Assembly: GCA_023424865.1 (NCBI GenBank)
Contig: JAFADM010000103.1
Coordinates: forward strand, 1-26,866
Reading direction: 5' to 3'
Source: Bacillota bacterium
GTDB lineage: Bacteria; Bacillota_A; Clostridia; DSM-8532
DNA length: 26,866 nucleotides
Within the stretch, counting starts at the first letter, position 1. Every line of letters begins with the position of its first letter. Both the position numbers and the translations under genes were made by a program. The notes below the pieces were generated by a model. That model had not been told where the DNA came from, ran no database searches, and saw only the letters and a list, made by a program, of their open reading frames with translations. Positions 7,935 through 16,293 of the stretch are shown here, in pieces.

Positions 7935-8114
7935 TCAGGCGCGAATATACTCGGAAGCATATATAGCCGGAGCCAGAAGCTGACCGCTTTTAATAGTGCT
8001 TGAATAGCTTTCAGGCTGACAGCTGCAGGGACAGCTGCAATAGCTGCATGACGAGCAGTAATAAGCCTCGACCGAGTTTTTCAGTATACCGGAATCCTTA
8101 TTCAGCTTTTTCAT
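7935..8114 (-). CDS. Cys-rich RiPP precursor peptide, CLI_3235 bacteriocin-like
   Basis: This is a 59-residue peptide. Residues 1-19 (MKKLNKDSGILKNSVEAYY) look like a leader; residues 20-32 carry six cysteines at 20, 23, 26, 28, 30 and 32 with Ser, Tyr and Pro between them; residues 33-59 form a Cys-free tail. The layout MKKLNK...SVEAY followed by a dense Cys block matches, from memory, the CLI_3235 family of putative clostridial bacteriocin precursors (TIGR04065), normally encoded beside a CcpM-type radical SAM enzyme, as here. A strong AGGAGG at 8122-8127, seven bases before the ATG, defines the start and rejects the longer 104-residue frame. The modification is unproven; thioether crosslinks from Cys to neighbouring residues are the expected product of this enzyme class. 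Confidence 0.87.
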   Translation of the reverse strand: MKKLNKDSGILKNSVEAYYCSSCSYCSCPCSCQPESYSSTIKSGQLLAPAIYASEYIRA

Positions 8115-8232
8115 TTGACTACCTCCTGTTTTATATGATCGAGTAAAGTCTATGAAAGTACATAAAGCATAAAAACGCTGTCTGCCCATGCTAACGCTAA
8201 TAAGCTTATGTGCGCCATAGCATAAAAGAATA

Positions 8233-8496
8233 TTATGTCCTTTTTGCATTTTGAACGCTGATTAAAGCCATTAATTCCTGTATTATTCGATTGGGTGAGA
8301 ACACATCCAGCTGGGGAACAAGCTCATTTAAGCTGATCGAAAATTCTTTTTCAATATCAAGAAACAGTGCCGCCATATTGTATGGAGGCAAGCATGCAGG
8401 ACTTGCCATGAGATCCCTGTCGGCAGCAACGGCTGTTCCTCCTGTATACACGCTTATGAGGCAATTTAGCTTTACTAAGGCCAACACATCATCCAT
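8233..8496 (-). CDS. Acyl-carrier-related small protein of the peptide maturation system
   Basis: This 87-residue acidic helical protein has its second half (DIEKEFSISLNELVPQLDVF) in the form of an acyl carrier protein (helix II onward). At the place where a true carrier has Asp-Ser-Leu for phosphopantetheine attachment it reads PPYNMAALF, so the serine is absent and it probably carries no acyl group. From memory it matches the TIGR04069 'peptide maturation system acyl carrier-related' family found with CLI_3235-type precursors. The ATG at 8496 has a GGGAGGAAA site eight bases upstream, and lies 16 bases after the stop of the TIGR04066-like gene. It may be a scaffold or precursor-binding partner; this is inference. 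Confidence 0.78.
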   Translation of the reverse strand: MDDVLALVKLNCLISVYTGGTAVAADRDLMASPACLPPYNMAALFLDIEKEFSISLNELVPQLDVFSPNRIIQELMALISVQNAKRT

Positions 8497-8512
8497 TGGT
8501 TTTTCCTCCCTG

Positions 8513-9532
8513 TTATAATACACAGACATTTTGCTGCAGCTTTTCCATAACGCTGCGGTACGCAGGCTCGCTTGATTGGGGAACCAATGCGTTATACAGG
8601 TTTGCAGGCATATCCTTTTCGGAGCGGGCCAGCATGTCCAGCACAAAGCTGCTCTCCAGTGTTAAATAGCCAAGCCTGTGCGTCGACTTATCCTCAACAA
8701 ACTGTGTATTGGATGCATGATAGAAAACCTTGGCCACACCGAGCCGAAATTGCATGTAATTGCGTAACAGATCAAAGTACTCCGGCGTTGGCTCAATGAA
8801 ATAATAGCTCAGCAAGGCTGCATCCGGCCTGGCTGCGGATGAAATGGCAAGGGCTGTTTCGCCAAACAGTTCATGGGAGTAAGCGTTGATTGGCATGATA
8901 CCGCCGGGTACACCGATAATCATGACATCCGGCTGTTCTTTCGTACAGGTCTCTTTAAAAAGCCGATTATACAAATAAATCTTTTTCCACAACGGAAGCT
9001 CGGGCATGCCGGGGAGCGGTTGAAAGCCAAATAAATCGCTGTAAGCCTTCGTTCCGAATTGTGATACTTTATAGCCCTCCTTTTGAAAAGCTCTCCGGAG
9101 CCCAAGCTGTATGTCAAACTTTTGACAGTTTTCACCCTGGCCCATCACCAGTATTACAGGTACGGGAATTTCCATAAGTGGCATGTCCGACTCAAATGTC
9201 TCTTCGAATTGGATGGGGGAGGCTTGAGGCAAGATGTGAATTCTTTTTCCAGCAGCCTGGGCAAGTGCTTTATTTTCTTCGCAACCCATTTTCATATCTG
9301 GAATTGTCTCGTTGAAAAGGACTGCGTCGCACTCTGCCAGAGCGTCTGAAAAATTCTCCCGGAGCAGCACACCTGTAGGCGCGCCTCCATCCAGTCCGCA
9401 GGTATCCTTGCCCTCCCATCCGAAGCCCTTGGGAGGGACAGCGGCAATCTGTTCATAGCTCTCCAGCATTTGACTGTATCTGGCCATGGGGCAAAAATTT
9501 TTGTTGAAGGGATATACCAATAATTTTTTCAT
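8513..9532 (-). CDS. TIGR04066-like peptide maturation system protein
   Basis: This 339-residue protein has no signal peptide or membrane segment. The N-terminal part (1-115) is of unknown fold. Around 122-160 it reads PVILVMGQGENCQKF...GYKVSQFGTK, which has the layout of a P-loop/Rossmann nucleotide-binding start like that of DUF1611-type proteins, but with NCQK in place of GKS/T, so nucleotide binding is doubtful. A second strand (PDVMIIGVPGG) follows at about 200-211. From memory this matches the clostridial family TIGR04066, known only by its presence in peptide maturation loci. A GAGGTGA site precedes the ATG, and the gene begins 9 bases after the radical SAM stop. The function is unknown; it is an obvious candidate partner of the maturase. 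Confidence 0.75.
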   Translation of the reverse strand: MKKLLVYPFNKNFCPMARYSQMLESYEQIAAVPPKGFGWEGKDTCGLDGGAPTGVLLRENFSDALAECDAVLFNETIPDMKMGCEENKALAQAAGKRIHILPQASPIQFEETFESDMPLMEIPVPVILVMGQGENCQKFDIQLGLRRAFQKEGYKVSQFGTKAYSDLFGFQPLPGMPELPLWKKIYLYNRLFKETCTKEQPDVMIIGVPGGIMPINAYSHELFGETALAISSAARPDAALLSYYFIEPTPEYFDLLRNYMQFRLGVAKVFYHASNTQFVEDKSTHRLGYLTLESSFVLDMLARSEKDMPANLYNALVPQSSEPAYRSVMEKLQQNVCVL

Positions 9533-9541
9533 ATTTTCACC

Positions 9542-10936
9542 TCATTTTGTAAACGTATAGCCGGATTCCTTTAAAAAGCATATAGCTTTAAGGCCCTCTT
9601 CCGCTTCCATACGCACGGAATGACATTTTGACAGACGCAAATCTTTAGAGATACCCTGCAAATCGTCAGAATGGGCGGCACACATTATGCATCGGGCGAG
9701 CGCCCAGCAATTTTTGCAGTGTTCCTCGGTAACCTGAGCCGGATTTATTAAAAGCTTGGCCTGATCCACGTCAAAGCCATGCTCCAGATCGCCTATCACC
9801 ATAAGCTGGGAGCTTTCACTGACACGCTCGCAAGGGAAAAAGCGCCCGTCGGTATCAATAAACAGCCGCATTGCCCCCGCAAGGCAGGGGCCGCTGGGAT
9901 GAACAACCGGAGGGAGCCTGGGAATCCTGCCGAGGCGCTCATAGGCTTGAGTGTAGACAGCTCTGCGATTGCTTATGAGGGGAGAGAACCGTTTCTCGTC
10001 CAGCTTACCCAGCATATGAAGCAAAAGCTTGCACAGCTCATGGTTGTAGTACAGTGAAAAAGCCTCGCTGTAAGTATATTTTTCATCTGTATACATATCG
10101 TTAATAAAATTCATTGATAAATTGTAGTAAGACAGCACATCATCGGATTTAAAAAGTGACGGCAGGCAGTTGTCATCCGTCTCAGGGTTAATTACCGCAT
10201 TAAATCGAAGGTCGTTGTGGGATTGTGGATATTCCCGGTGGATGTGTCGGATATTATTCATTATAAGGTCATAGGATCCGCTTCCATTGGGGAATTTGCG
10301 GGATTGGTCATGAATTTGCTTTGGGCCGTCCAGGCTTATCAAAATGCTGAATTGATTGTTTATGAGATAGCCATACACCTCCGGTGTCAGGAGAGTACCG
10401 TTTGTCGTCATGGAATAAGTAATTTTTCTGTCGGGGGCCTGCTTTTTAACATAGTCGACGCATTGCTTGATTAAAGGCAGCTCCAGCAGGGGCTCTCCTC
10501 CATAAAACCCTAAGACAAAGTTCATGGTATCCTCGGAGTGTGCCAAGGCCATATCAATCGCCTGCTTGGCGGTTTCAAAGCTCATGCTTTTGGGAGAGTG
10601 GGAGCGATTCTCATAACGGCCGGAGTACGCGCAATAGGCGCACCGAAGGTTGCATCGCTGAGTGATCTGTAAAATAGCCTGCTGAATTTTCTTACCGAGA
10701 TGAGCGGAAAGAGTGTCCGTTTCGGGGTGGCGAATGCTTTCAATTTTTGCCTCGAGACAAAAGCCTTTTTCCTGAAACCCTCTAAGCACGGAATCGTTTT
10801 CCTCAGTCTCCACGCCTTGCTCAATTTCTGTAAGCGCCTGATACTGCTCCTCATCAACAGCAAACACGCAATTTGTATTTGCGTCGAAAACATAGCGGTG
10901 CCTCGGGATTGAAAATGTGTGGAAGAGTAGCGGCAT
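9542..10936 (-). CDS. ccpM: Radical SAM/SPASM peptide maturase, CcpM type
   Basis: This is a 464-residue enzyme. The radical SAM cluster motif is CNLRCAYC (Cys95, 99, 102), followed by the GGEP motif for SAM binding (near 146-149). A C-terminal SPASM domain holds seven cysteines at about 351, 369, 407, 410, 416, 419 and 438, enough for two auxiliary [4Fe-4S] clusters. The N-terminal 80 residues would contact the precursor leader. I start at the ATG at 10936, which has AGGTGA five bases upstream; the GTG 45 bases earlier has no ribosome site and sits 4 bases from the preceding stop. The neighbours (precursor, TIGR04066-like, acyl-carrier-related) identify it with the Cys-rich peptide maturase family TIGR04068. 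It probably forms Cys thioether links in the Cys block. Confidence 0.9.
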   Translation of the reverse strand: MPLLFHTFSIPRHRYVFDANTNCVFAVDEEQYQALTEIEQGVETEENDSVLRGFQEKGFCLEAKIESIRHPETDTLSAHLGKKIQQAILQITQRCNLRCAYCAYSGRYENRSHSPKSMSFETAKQAIDMALAHSEDTMNFVLGFYGGEPLLELPLIKQCVDYVKKQAPDRKITYSMTTNGTLLTPEVYGYLINNQFSILISLDGPKQIHDQSRKFPNGSGSYDLIMNNIRHIHREYPQSHNDLRFNAVINPETDDNCLPSLFKSDDVLSYYNLSMNFINDMYTDEKYTYSEAFSLYYNHELCKLLLHMLGKLDEKRFSPLISNRRAVYTQAYERLGRIPRLPPVVHPSGPCLAGAMRLFIDTDGRFFPCERVSESSQLMVIGDLEHGFDVDQAKLLINPAQVTEEHCKNCWALARCIMCAAHSDDLQGISKDLRLSKCHSVRMEAEEGLKAICFLKESGYTFTK

Positions 10937-10984
10937 GTCTTCACCTGCTTTCTCACTATTTATAGTCAAGTATTTAAGCACCTG

Positions 10985-12727
10985 TTAAAGATTGCCGGAC
11001 GGGTTGATGCATTGCAGGAACGCAGGACAAGAGTTTGTCAGCTCTTGATAGGTGCCTTGTCCCACTAAACGTCCCTTTTCCATAACCAGAATTTTATCCA
11101 TTCCGCACAGGATGTCGGCCCGGTGTGTTATGACAAGAAGAATTTTACTTTCGTTTTTTCTGACAAGGAGCTCGTTGAGGATCTGCTCGGATTCCACATC
11201 AAGATTATTGCTTGCTTCATCAAGAACAAGAATTTCGTGGGGCTTCACCCATGCCCTCAGCGCCGCCAGCTTTTGCCGCTGTCCGCCTGAAAGCTTCATG
11301 CCGTCCACTCCAACAACCGTATCCAGGCCGTCGGGCAGGCTGTCAATGAAATCTGCGGCTCCCAAAGTAATTGCGGCATTCATAATTTTATCATCTGGAA
11401 TACGCCGCATAAGATTAATATTATCCCTGACAGTGGCGTTGAACAGGAAAACCTTTTGCTCCACAAGGCTGAAGAGATCCCTGTATTGTTCAAGCTTTAT
11501 TTCACGTATGTCTGTCCCGCAATAGGCAATTTCACCCTGGGACGGTTCGTATAACTGAAGCAAAAGATTTATAAGGGAGCTTTTGCCGCTGCCGTTGGCT
11601 CCTACAACGGCGATTTTTTCATTCGGCTTAATTTCAAATGAAACCTGCATTAGAGCATTTTCACGCTCGTTATAGCTCAGCGTTACATTTTTGAACTCAA
11701 AGCGAGGCGCGCCTTCCGGAAGGGACAGGCTTCCCCCTGCTTCCGTGTCCCCAGCCATAAAATCAAGATAGCGCTTTAGTGATGGCAGGATGGGGGTGAA
11801 ATAAAACTTGATACGGGTTAGAAAGGATATGGAGCTGACTACCAGTTGGGAATAGGATATAAAGGAGAAGAGCCCTCCCAGCGTTAATTGGCCGCTAAAA
11901 ATAAAAATGGCCCCCAGGATATAGAGTACCCCTGTGAGTAACTCGTCGACAGTGCCTGATGCAACATTATTCTTTTGCTCTGTCCCAGCCATTTCATACT
12001 CATTTTTTATCATTTTACGCCTCAGCCGTGTAAGTTCCGACATTTTAAGGCGGAGTAACCTCCATAGCTTTACAGTGAGAATACCTTGCACCGTCTCGCC
12101 GATCCATTCTGAAAAAACGGCGTGAAGCTTTAAGGCGGAATCAAATACTTTAATACGCTTTTTTGTATAGTAGCTGTTTATTGCAATTTTTACAGGGACA
12201 ATCGACAGCACCAAAACAGTCAGTTTCCAATTGATTAGTGTTAACCCTACGACACCACCAATCATACACAAGCCCTGTACAAGCGAGGCCACGAAAATGG
12301 GATCAGATATTTTGGATATACTGGCCACATCATATTCTATATTCTCAATGATTTTGTTGCTGTTGGAATCCTTAAAAAATGAAACGGGCAGCCTCATCAA
12401 ATGGCGTAGGGCACGATGAAGGAGTTTAAAGGGCAGTAATTTGTTAATATAGTTATAGCAGAAAAATTGAATCATTTCCGATAATTGAATTAAAGCAAAC
12501 AAGCCTAAGATAAGAAGGGTGATACCTATTACTATACGGATATCGCCGCCCAAAACCCCGTTGTCAATAAGCCGCTGTCTTAATAAAGGATCCAGCGTGC
12601 GAAGCAACGCGGTAGCCAAGGCACATAGGCTCAGGGTGAAGAGACGGGCCCGGAATGGCCGCAACAACGGAAGCAAATGCCTAAGCGCTTGGGGTATCCT
12701 GTTGATGTCGACTTGAATTGGGTTCAT
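10985..12727 (-). CDS. ABC exporter with fused membrane and ATPase domains
   Basis: This 580-residue half-transporter of the MsbA/LmrA type is the first gene of the peptide operon. The six-helix membrane domain spans about 25-310. The ATPase domain (about 342-575) has Walker A GANGSGKS (376-383), signature LSGGQRQ (479-485), Walker B ILVLDEA (499-505) and switch His535. There is no N-terminal C39 peptidase domain, so it does not cut the leader itself; the S8 peptidase downstream is the likely protease. A GGGAGGAAGG site sits directly before the ATG. It probably acts as a homodimer and exports the modified peptide. It is followed after 48 bases by the maturase gene. Confidence 0.92.
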   Translation of the reverse strand: MNPIQVDINRIPQALRHLLPLLRPFRARLFTLSLCALATALLRTLDPLLRQRLIDNGVLGGDIRIVIGITLLILGLFALIQLSEMIQFFCYNYINKLLPFKLLHRALRHLMRLPVSFFKDSNSNKIIENIEYDVASISKISDPIFVASLVQGLCMIGGVVGLTLINWKLTVLVLSIVPVKIAINSYYTKKRIKVFDSALKLHAVFSEWIGETVQGILTVKLWRLLRLKMSELTRLRRKMIKNEYEMAGTEQKNNVASGTVDELLTGVLYILGAIFIFSGQLTLGGLFSFISYSQLVVSSISFLTRIKFYFTPILPSLKRYLDFMAGDTEAGGSLSLPEGAPRFEFKNVTLSYNERENALMQVSFEIKPNEKIAVVGANGSGKSSLINLLLQLYEPSQGEIAYCGTDIREIKLEQYRDLFSLVEQKVFLFNATVRDNINLMRRIPDDKIMNAAITLGAADFIDSLPDGLDTVVGVDGMKLSGGQRQKLAALRAWVKPHEILVLDEASNNLDVESEQILNELLVRKNESKILLVITHRADILCGMDKILVMEKGRLVGQGTYQELTNSCPAFLQCINPSGNL

Positions 12728-12928
12728 CCTTCCTCCCTTCTGTGTCGTTTATTTCAAACTTACATCAGCAGAAACGAGTTGTTTACTTTGAATTGATATC
12801 ATCTGACAACAACGGTGTTCGCCAACCGTGTGAGCAAGTACTCAAGAAAAATGCAAAGAATTAAAACGCAGTATTTATTATGGAGTACACAAGATTAGAA
12901 TAATTGTGCATTGTTAAAACATACTGAT

Positions 12929-12956
12929 ATTATACAACATTTTACTTAATATACAA
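12929..12956 (-). promoter_or_regulatory. Candidate sigma-A promoter of the peptide operon
   Basis: On the - strand TTGTAT (12951-12956) and a consensus TATAAT (12929-12934) are separated by 16 bases in an AT-rich setting. It is the best match in the divergent region and lies about 200 bases upstream of the exporter start. Confidence 0.5.
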
Positions 12957-13081
12957 GTACCTATCAAAAAAAGATAGCTTTATAGAGAAAATTTCACAAT
13001 CTTATAAAATAATTCGGCATATCCATTACGCAGGGACATTAAAACAACGTATAAAAAATCCTATCGCAGATAATCCTTACA

Positions 13082-13092
13082 TGGTATATAAT
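13082..13092 (+). promoter_or_regulatory. Candidate extended -10 promoter of the two-component genes
   Basis: TGG-TATATA (13082-13090), overlapping TATAAT (13087-13092), looks like a -10 element with a TG extension; no good -35 box is visible. It would place the start of transcription just before the triple 12-bp repeat. Confidence 0.3.
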
Positions 13093-13107
13093 GGTATCGG
13101 AATCAAT

Positions 13108-13143
13108 TATATACGCAACTGTATACACAACTATATACGCAAC
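13108..13143 (+). repeat. Three contiguous 12-bp repeats upstream of the response regulator gene
   Basis: TATATACGCAAC (13108-13119), TGTATACACAAC (13120-13131) and TATATACGCAAC (13132-13143) abut without spacing. Copies 1 and 3 are identical, and copy 2 differs at three places. They lie 36-71 bases before the ATG at 13179, so they could be a binding site for the response regulator (autoregulation) or part of the 5' leader. Confidence 0.75.
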
Positions 13144-13178
13144 GTAAGGCATGACACTCTATTAGAAAGGGAGACACG

Positions 13179-14795
13179 ATGTTTAAGGTCTTTCTTGTCG
13201 AGGATGAGGTCGTGGTACGCGAAGGTATACGCAAAAACATACTGTGGGAGCAATATGGCTTTCATTATGTTGGCGACGCTGCGGACGGAGAGCTTGCTTT
13301 GCCCTTAATTCGTCAAATACAGCCCGATCTGCTCATTACGGATATCAAGATGCCTTTCATGGATGGCCTGGCGTTAATTGAATTAATCCGCAGGGAACTG
13401 CCCGGTACAAAAATCGTCATCATCAGTGGATATGGCGATTTTTCCTACGCTCAGCAGGCCATCCGTATGGGTGTGGAGCAGTATCTTTTAAAGCCGGTGG
13501 CAAAGGGGAAAATCGTTGAGATTCTGATTGCACTGCAGAAAAAAATGGAAGCTGAACGGCAGCAGCAGGAATATCTGGCGAGGTTTCAAAAGGAGGTTCA
13601 GGAATACGAAACGTTTTCACGCAGGCGATTTTTCGAGCAAATTGTCTCCGGGGGATTAAGCGTGTTGGAAATCTCCGAAACCGCAAAGGCCATGGGCATT
13701 GATGTTAACGCTCCTTTCTACAATATTGTGCTCTTTTCTCTTAACAGCGCAGGCTTTGATGGAAGCGCCCCGGAGCGTTATACAGACGCCCTTTCCGCAC
13801 TTCAGGACAGGATCCGGCAGCTTATCGCAAATCACCCCGAATTCATTTTATTCCGGCGGAGTGTTACGACCTACGCTGTTTTGGTAAAGGGCGGGGAGAA
13901 CGACATCGTTCAACATACCTTTGATTGCATCGAGAATATCAAGAACCACTGCTCCCTTGCCGGTCCCGATATAAACTGGCATATTGCCCCCGGTACGCCG
14001 GTAACCCGGCTTGGTGCCATTCCGGCCTGCTATACGGAGGCAAGCCGGGTTTTATCCTATCGTTATCTTTGCCCGGCGGAGCACATCCTGTCAAAAGCCA
14101 GCATCAGGGAGATCCGAAAAAAGAACGGTTCAGAAATGGACTCCATTGAAAAGGAAATTGACCAGGAGCATATCCTTAGCTTTTTAAGCAGCGGATCGGC
14201 AGAGGAGATCCCTCACTTTATGGATCAGCTGCTTCAACGCGCAGGTGATGAAGCTGTTTCCCTGCCTTTGTTCTGCAGGTATCTGACAATGACGGTCTAT
14301 TTTGCTGCCGTTCGGTACCTGGATTCCATTGGCTGCCGCGCAGACAGCTTCTGGTCGCTGGAGCTTCGGCCCAGTGACAGCGTGTCAGCACCGGAAGAGG
14401 TGCGGCAGTACCTGCACCACGTTATGGGGCAGGTTATTGAGCTTCGGGAGCATGAAAGCAAGCAGCAGCAGCGGGATCTTCTCACTCAGGCCATCCGGTT
14501 CATCGACGAGCATTATCAGCAGGAGTCGGTTTCCCTGGACAGAGTGTCCAGAAAAGTCAATGTCAGCTCAAATTACTTTTCTGCACTCTTCAGTCAGGAA
14601 ATTGGCCAAACCTTCATCGAATATCTCACCGGTAAACGGATTGAGGCGGCAAAACGCCTGCTTCGTCAAACAGATAAGCGTTCCAGCGAGATTGCCTACG
14701 CCGTTGGGTATAAGGATCCCCATTATTTCAGCGCCGTCTTTAAAAAGGTTTCGGGCTATACGCCCAACGAATATCGCAGGGAAAGCAAGCAGTAA
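13179..14795 (+). CDS. YesN-type response regulator (receiver + AraC DNA-binding domain)
   Basis: This is a 538-residue protein. The receiver domain occupies 1-120, with the acidic pair E9/D10, phosphoacceptor Asp55 in LLITDIKMP and conserved Lys105 in YLLKPV. A coiled-coil-like linker (about 113-145) leads to a middle region of about 280 residues typical of YesN proteins. The AraC-type double helix-turn-helix is at about 432-536, ending in GYTPNEYRRE. A GGGAG site precedes the ATG. It lies 32 bases upstream of the kinase gene, so the two form an operon. YesN/YesM systems in Firmicutes usually control nearby carbohydrate uptake genes, and the sugar ABC genes follow directly here, so those are the likely targets. 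Confidence 0.92.
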   Translation: MFKVFLVEDEVVVREGIRKNILWEQYGFHYVGDAADGELALPLIRQIQPDLLITDIKMPFMDGLALIELIRRELPGTKIVIISGYGDFSYAQQAIRMGVEQYLLKPVAKGKIVEILIALQKKMEAERQQQEYLARFQKEVQEYETFSRRRFFEQIVSGGLSVLEISETAKAMGIDVNAPFYNIVLFSLNSAGFDGSAPERYTDALSALQDRIRQLIANHPEFILFRRSVTTYAVLVKGGENDIVQHTFDCIENIKNHCSLAGPDINWHIAPGTPVTRLGAIPACYTEASRVLSYRYLCPAEHILSKASIREIRKKNGSEMDSIEKEIDQEHILSFLSSGSAEEIPHFMDQLLQRAGDEAVSLPLFCRYLTMTVYFAAVRYLDSIGCRADSFWSLELRPSDSVSAPEEVRQYLHHVMGQVIELREHESKQQQRDLLTQAIRFIDEHYQQESVSLDRVSRKVNVSSNYFSALFSQEIGQTFIEYLTGKRIEAAKRLLRQTDKRSSEIAYAVGYKDPHYFSAVFKKVSGYTPNEYRRESKQ

Positions 14796-14827
14796 GCGCA
14801 AATTTTCCCGGGGAGGCGAAAAGGAAA

Positions 14828-16234
14828 ATGACCATGCAGAGCAAGCTCTGGAAGATGATCCTTGTGGTGGCACTACCCCTTATGATTGTTATCATTGCAA
14901 TTGCATCCATCGGGATCGGGTATGCGCTGCAGTATTACGCAATTCTGAACAATGTTACCACGGCTTCGGACTTCAATCAGAATTTCAAGGACGACATCGA
15001 TCTTAAAATGTACTATTACGTCATTGAAAGCCAATATTCCGAAGGCCTCCCCATTAAAGAGGTACAGTCTGCCGAGCGGATTGCGCGCAAGCTTATTGAT
15101 ACCACGACGGAAAAGGATAGTCTCAGCGCAATCAGCAGCGTACAGAACCTGTCACATAACCTGGAAGAAAAGATTCAACAGATTGCGGAAACGAAGATAT
15201 ACGATTCCCGCATGGATCAACTGAAAAACAATATCTATATCCTGACGGATCTGATTCAAAAATACATGTATATCTATCTCTATTATGAGGCAGCGCATTT
15301 AAACACTTTGCAGACAGCCATGATTACCAACATGATCCTTCTCATAGGCGTGGTCGTGGTTTTATCGCTGGTTTTGCTCTATTTTCTTTTGAACAACTCA
15401 AGAAAGCTAAGTCGCAGGATTGTGGATCCCATCGATAAGATATGCCGGCGGCTGAAAGCTATCGGCAAGGGCAGCTTGCTGGTTTGTGAACCGATTCAGG
15501 CCGATGTGGAGGAAGTTCAGCTTCTTTCCGACGGCATAGAGAGCATGGTGGGACGCCTGAAACGGCAGATTGAAAAGAACGCCGAGCAGGAAAAGCAGCG
15601 CAGGAACACGGAATTGGCACTTATCCAGGCACAGATTAATCCCCATTTTCTTTATAATACACTGGATACCATTATTTGGCTTATTGAATCCGGGGAAATG
15701 GCTGATGCGCTGACGATGATTGACAGCCTGTCCCATTATTTCCGGTTTTCCTTAAGCCGGGGACATAATGTCATCACCCTTGCCGAGGAGGAACAGCACA
15801 TTCGAAGCTATCTTGAAATCCAGCAGATGCGTTACAGGGATTTGATGAAATACGAGATAGACATTCCACAGGAGCTGAAAAGCTTCATTCTGCCAAAGCT
15901 TACCCTGCAGCCTCTGGTAGAGAACGCGCTGTACCACGGCATAAAAATAAGACGCCGTCAGGGCTTTATACGGGTAATCAGCAGAGTCCAGGACGAACAC
16001 CTGATTCTGGAGGTGTTCGACGATGGGATTGGTATGACAAAGGATCGCCTTAACTTGGTACAGGCCTCTTTAGTGAACGGCAGCTCCGAAGGGTTCGGTC
16101 TGAGGGCGGTGCATCAGCGCATTCAAATACTGTTTGGCACAGAATACGGGCTATCGGTGGAAAGCACTCCGGAGGTGGGGACAAGGATTAGCGTGACGAT
16201 TCCTATGCAGACCATGGCGGAGTCGGCCGGTTGA
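14828..16234 (+). CDS. YesM-type sensor histidine kinase
   Basis: This 468-residue membrane kinase has TM1 at about 8-31, an extracellular part of about 130 helical residues with no recognisable CACHE fold, TM2 at about 165-188, and a HAMP-like linker at 190-250. The His_kinase family domain has phosphoacceptor His273 in QINPHFLYN. The ATPase domain has an N box at LVENALYHG (363-371), G1 box DDGIGM (398-403) and G2 GFGL (422-425). An ATG two codons later (14834) fits the AAGGA site better and may be the real start. The extracellular domain is much shorter than in classical YesM proteins, so it may sense sugar through a binding lipoprotein encoded downstream rather than directly; this is inference. 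Confidence 0.92.
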   Translation: MTMQSKLWKMILVVALPLMIVIIAIASIGIGYALQYYAILNNVTTASDFNQNFKDDIDLKMYYYVIESQYSEGLPIKEVQSAERIARKLIDTTTEKDSLSAISSVQNLSHNLEEKIQQIAETKIYDSRMDQLKNNIYILTDLIQKYMYIYLYYEAAHLNTLQTAMITNMILLIGVVVVLSLVLLYFLLNNSRKLSRRIVDPIDKICRRLKAIGKGSLLVCEPIQADVEEVQLLSDGIESMVGRLKRQIEKNAEQEKQRRNTELALIQAQINPHFLYNTLDTIIWLIESGEMADALTMIDSLSHYFRFSLSRGHNVITLAEEEQHIRSYLEIQQMRYRDLMKYEIDIPQELKSFILPKLTLQPLVENALYHGIKIRRRQGFIRVISRVQDEHLILEVFDDGIGMTKDRLNLVQASLVNGSSEGFGLRAVHQRIQILFGTEYGLSVESTPEVGTRISVTIPMQTMAESAG

Positions 16235-16293
16235 TACGTGATTTTCCCATAGTAATGCAAAAGCATGCCCACTCCATCATTTTTCCAGCAAAG

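Larger units (their letters stand above)
12728..13178. other. Divergent intergenic region between the peptide operon and the two-component genes
   Basis: This 451-base AT-rich region contains no credible gene. It holds the - strand promoter candidate at 12929-12956, which would give the peptide operon an untranslated leader of nearly 200 bases, and a + strand promoter candidate with a 12-bp triplicate repeat at 13082-13143. I see no T-box, riboswitch or strong hairpin; the only inverted repeat near 12810-12828 has a 5-bp stem. Confidence 0.7.

Noticed and set aside
7935..8249. 104-residue version of the precursor peptide
   Set aside because: The ATG at 8114 has a perfect AGGAGG at seven bases and gives the normal leader start MKKLNK; the upstream part reads as intergenic DNA.
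12728..12928. Riboswitch or T-box in the long leader of the peptide operon
   Set aside because: No conserved riboswitch core or T-box sequence is visible, and the only hairpin has a 5-bp stem.
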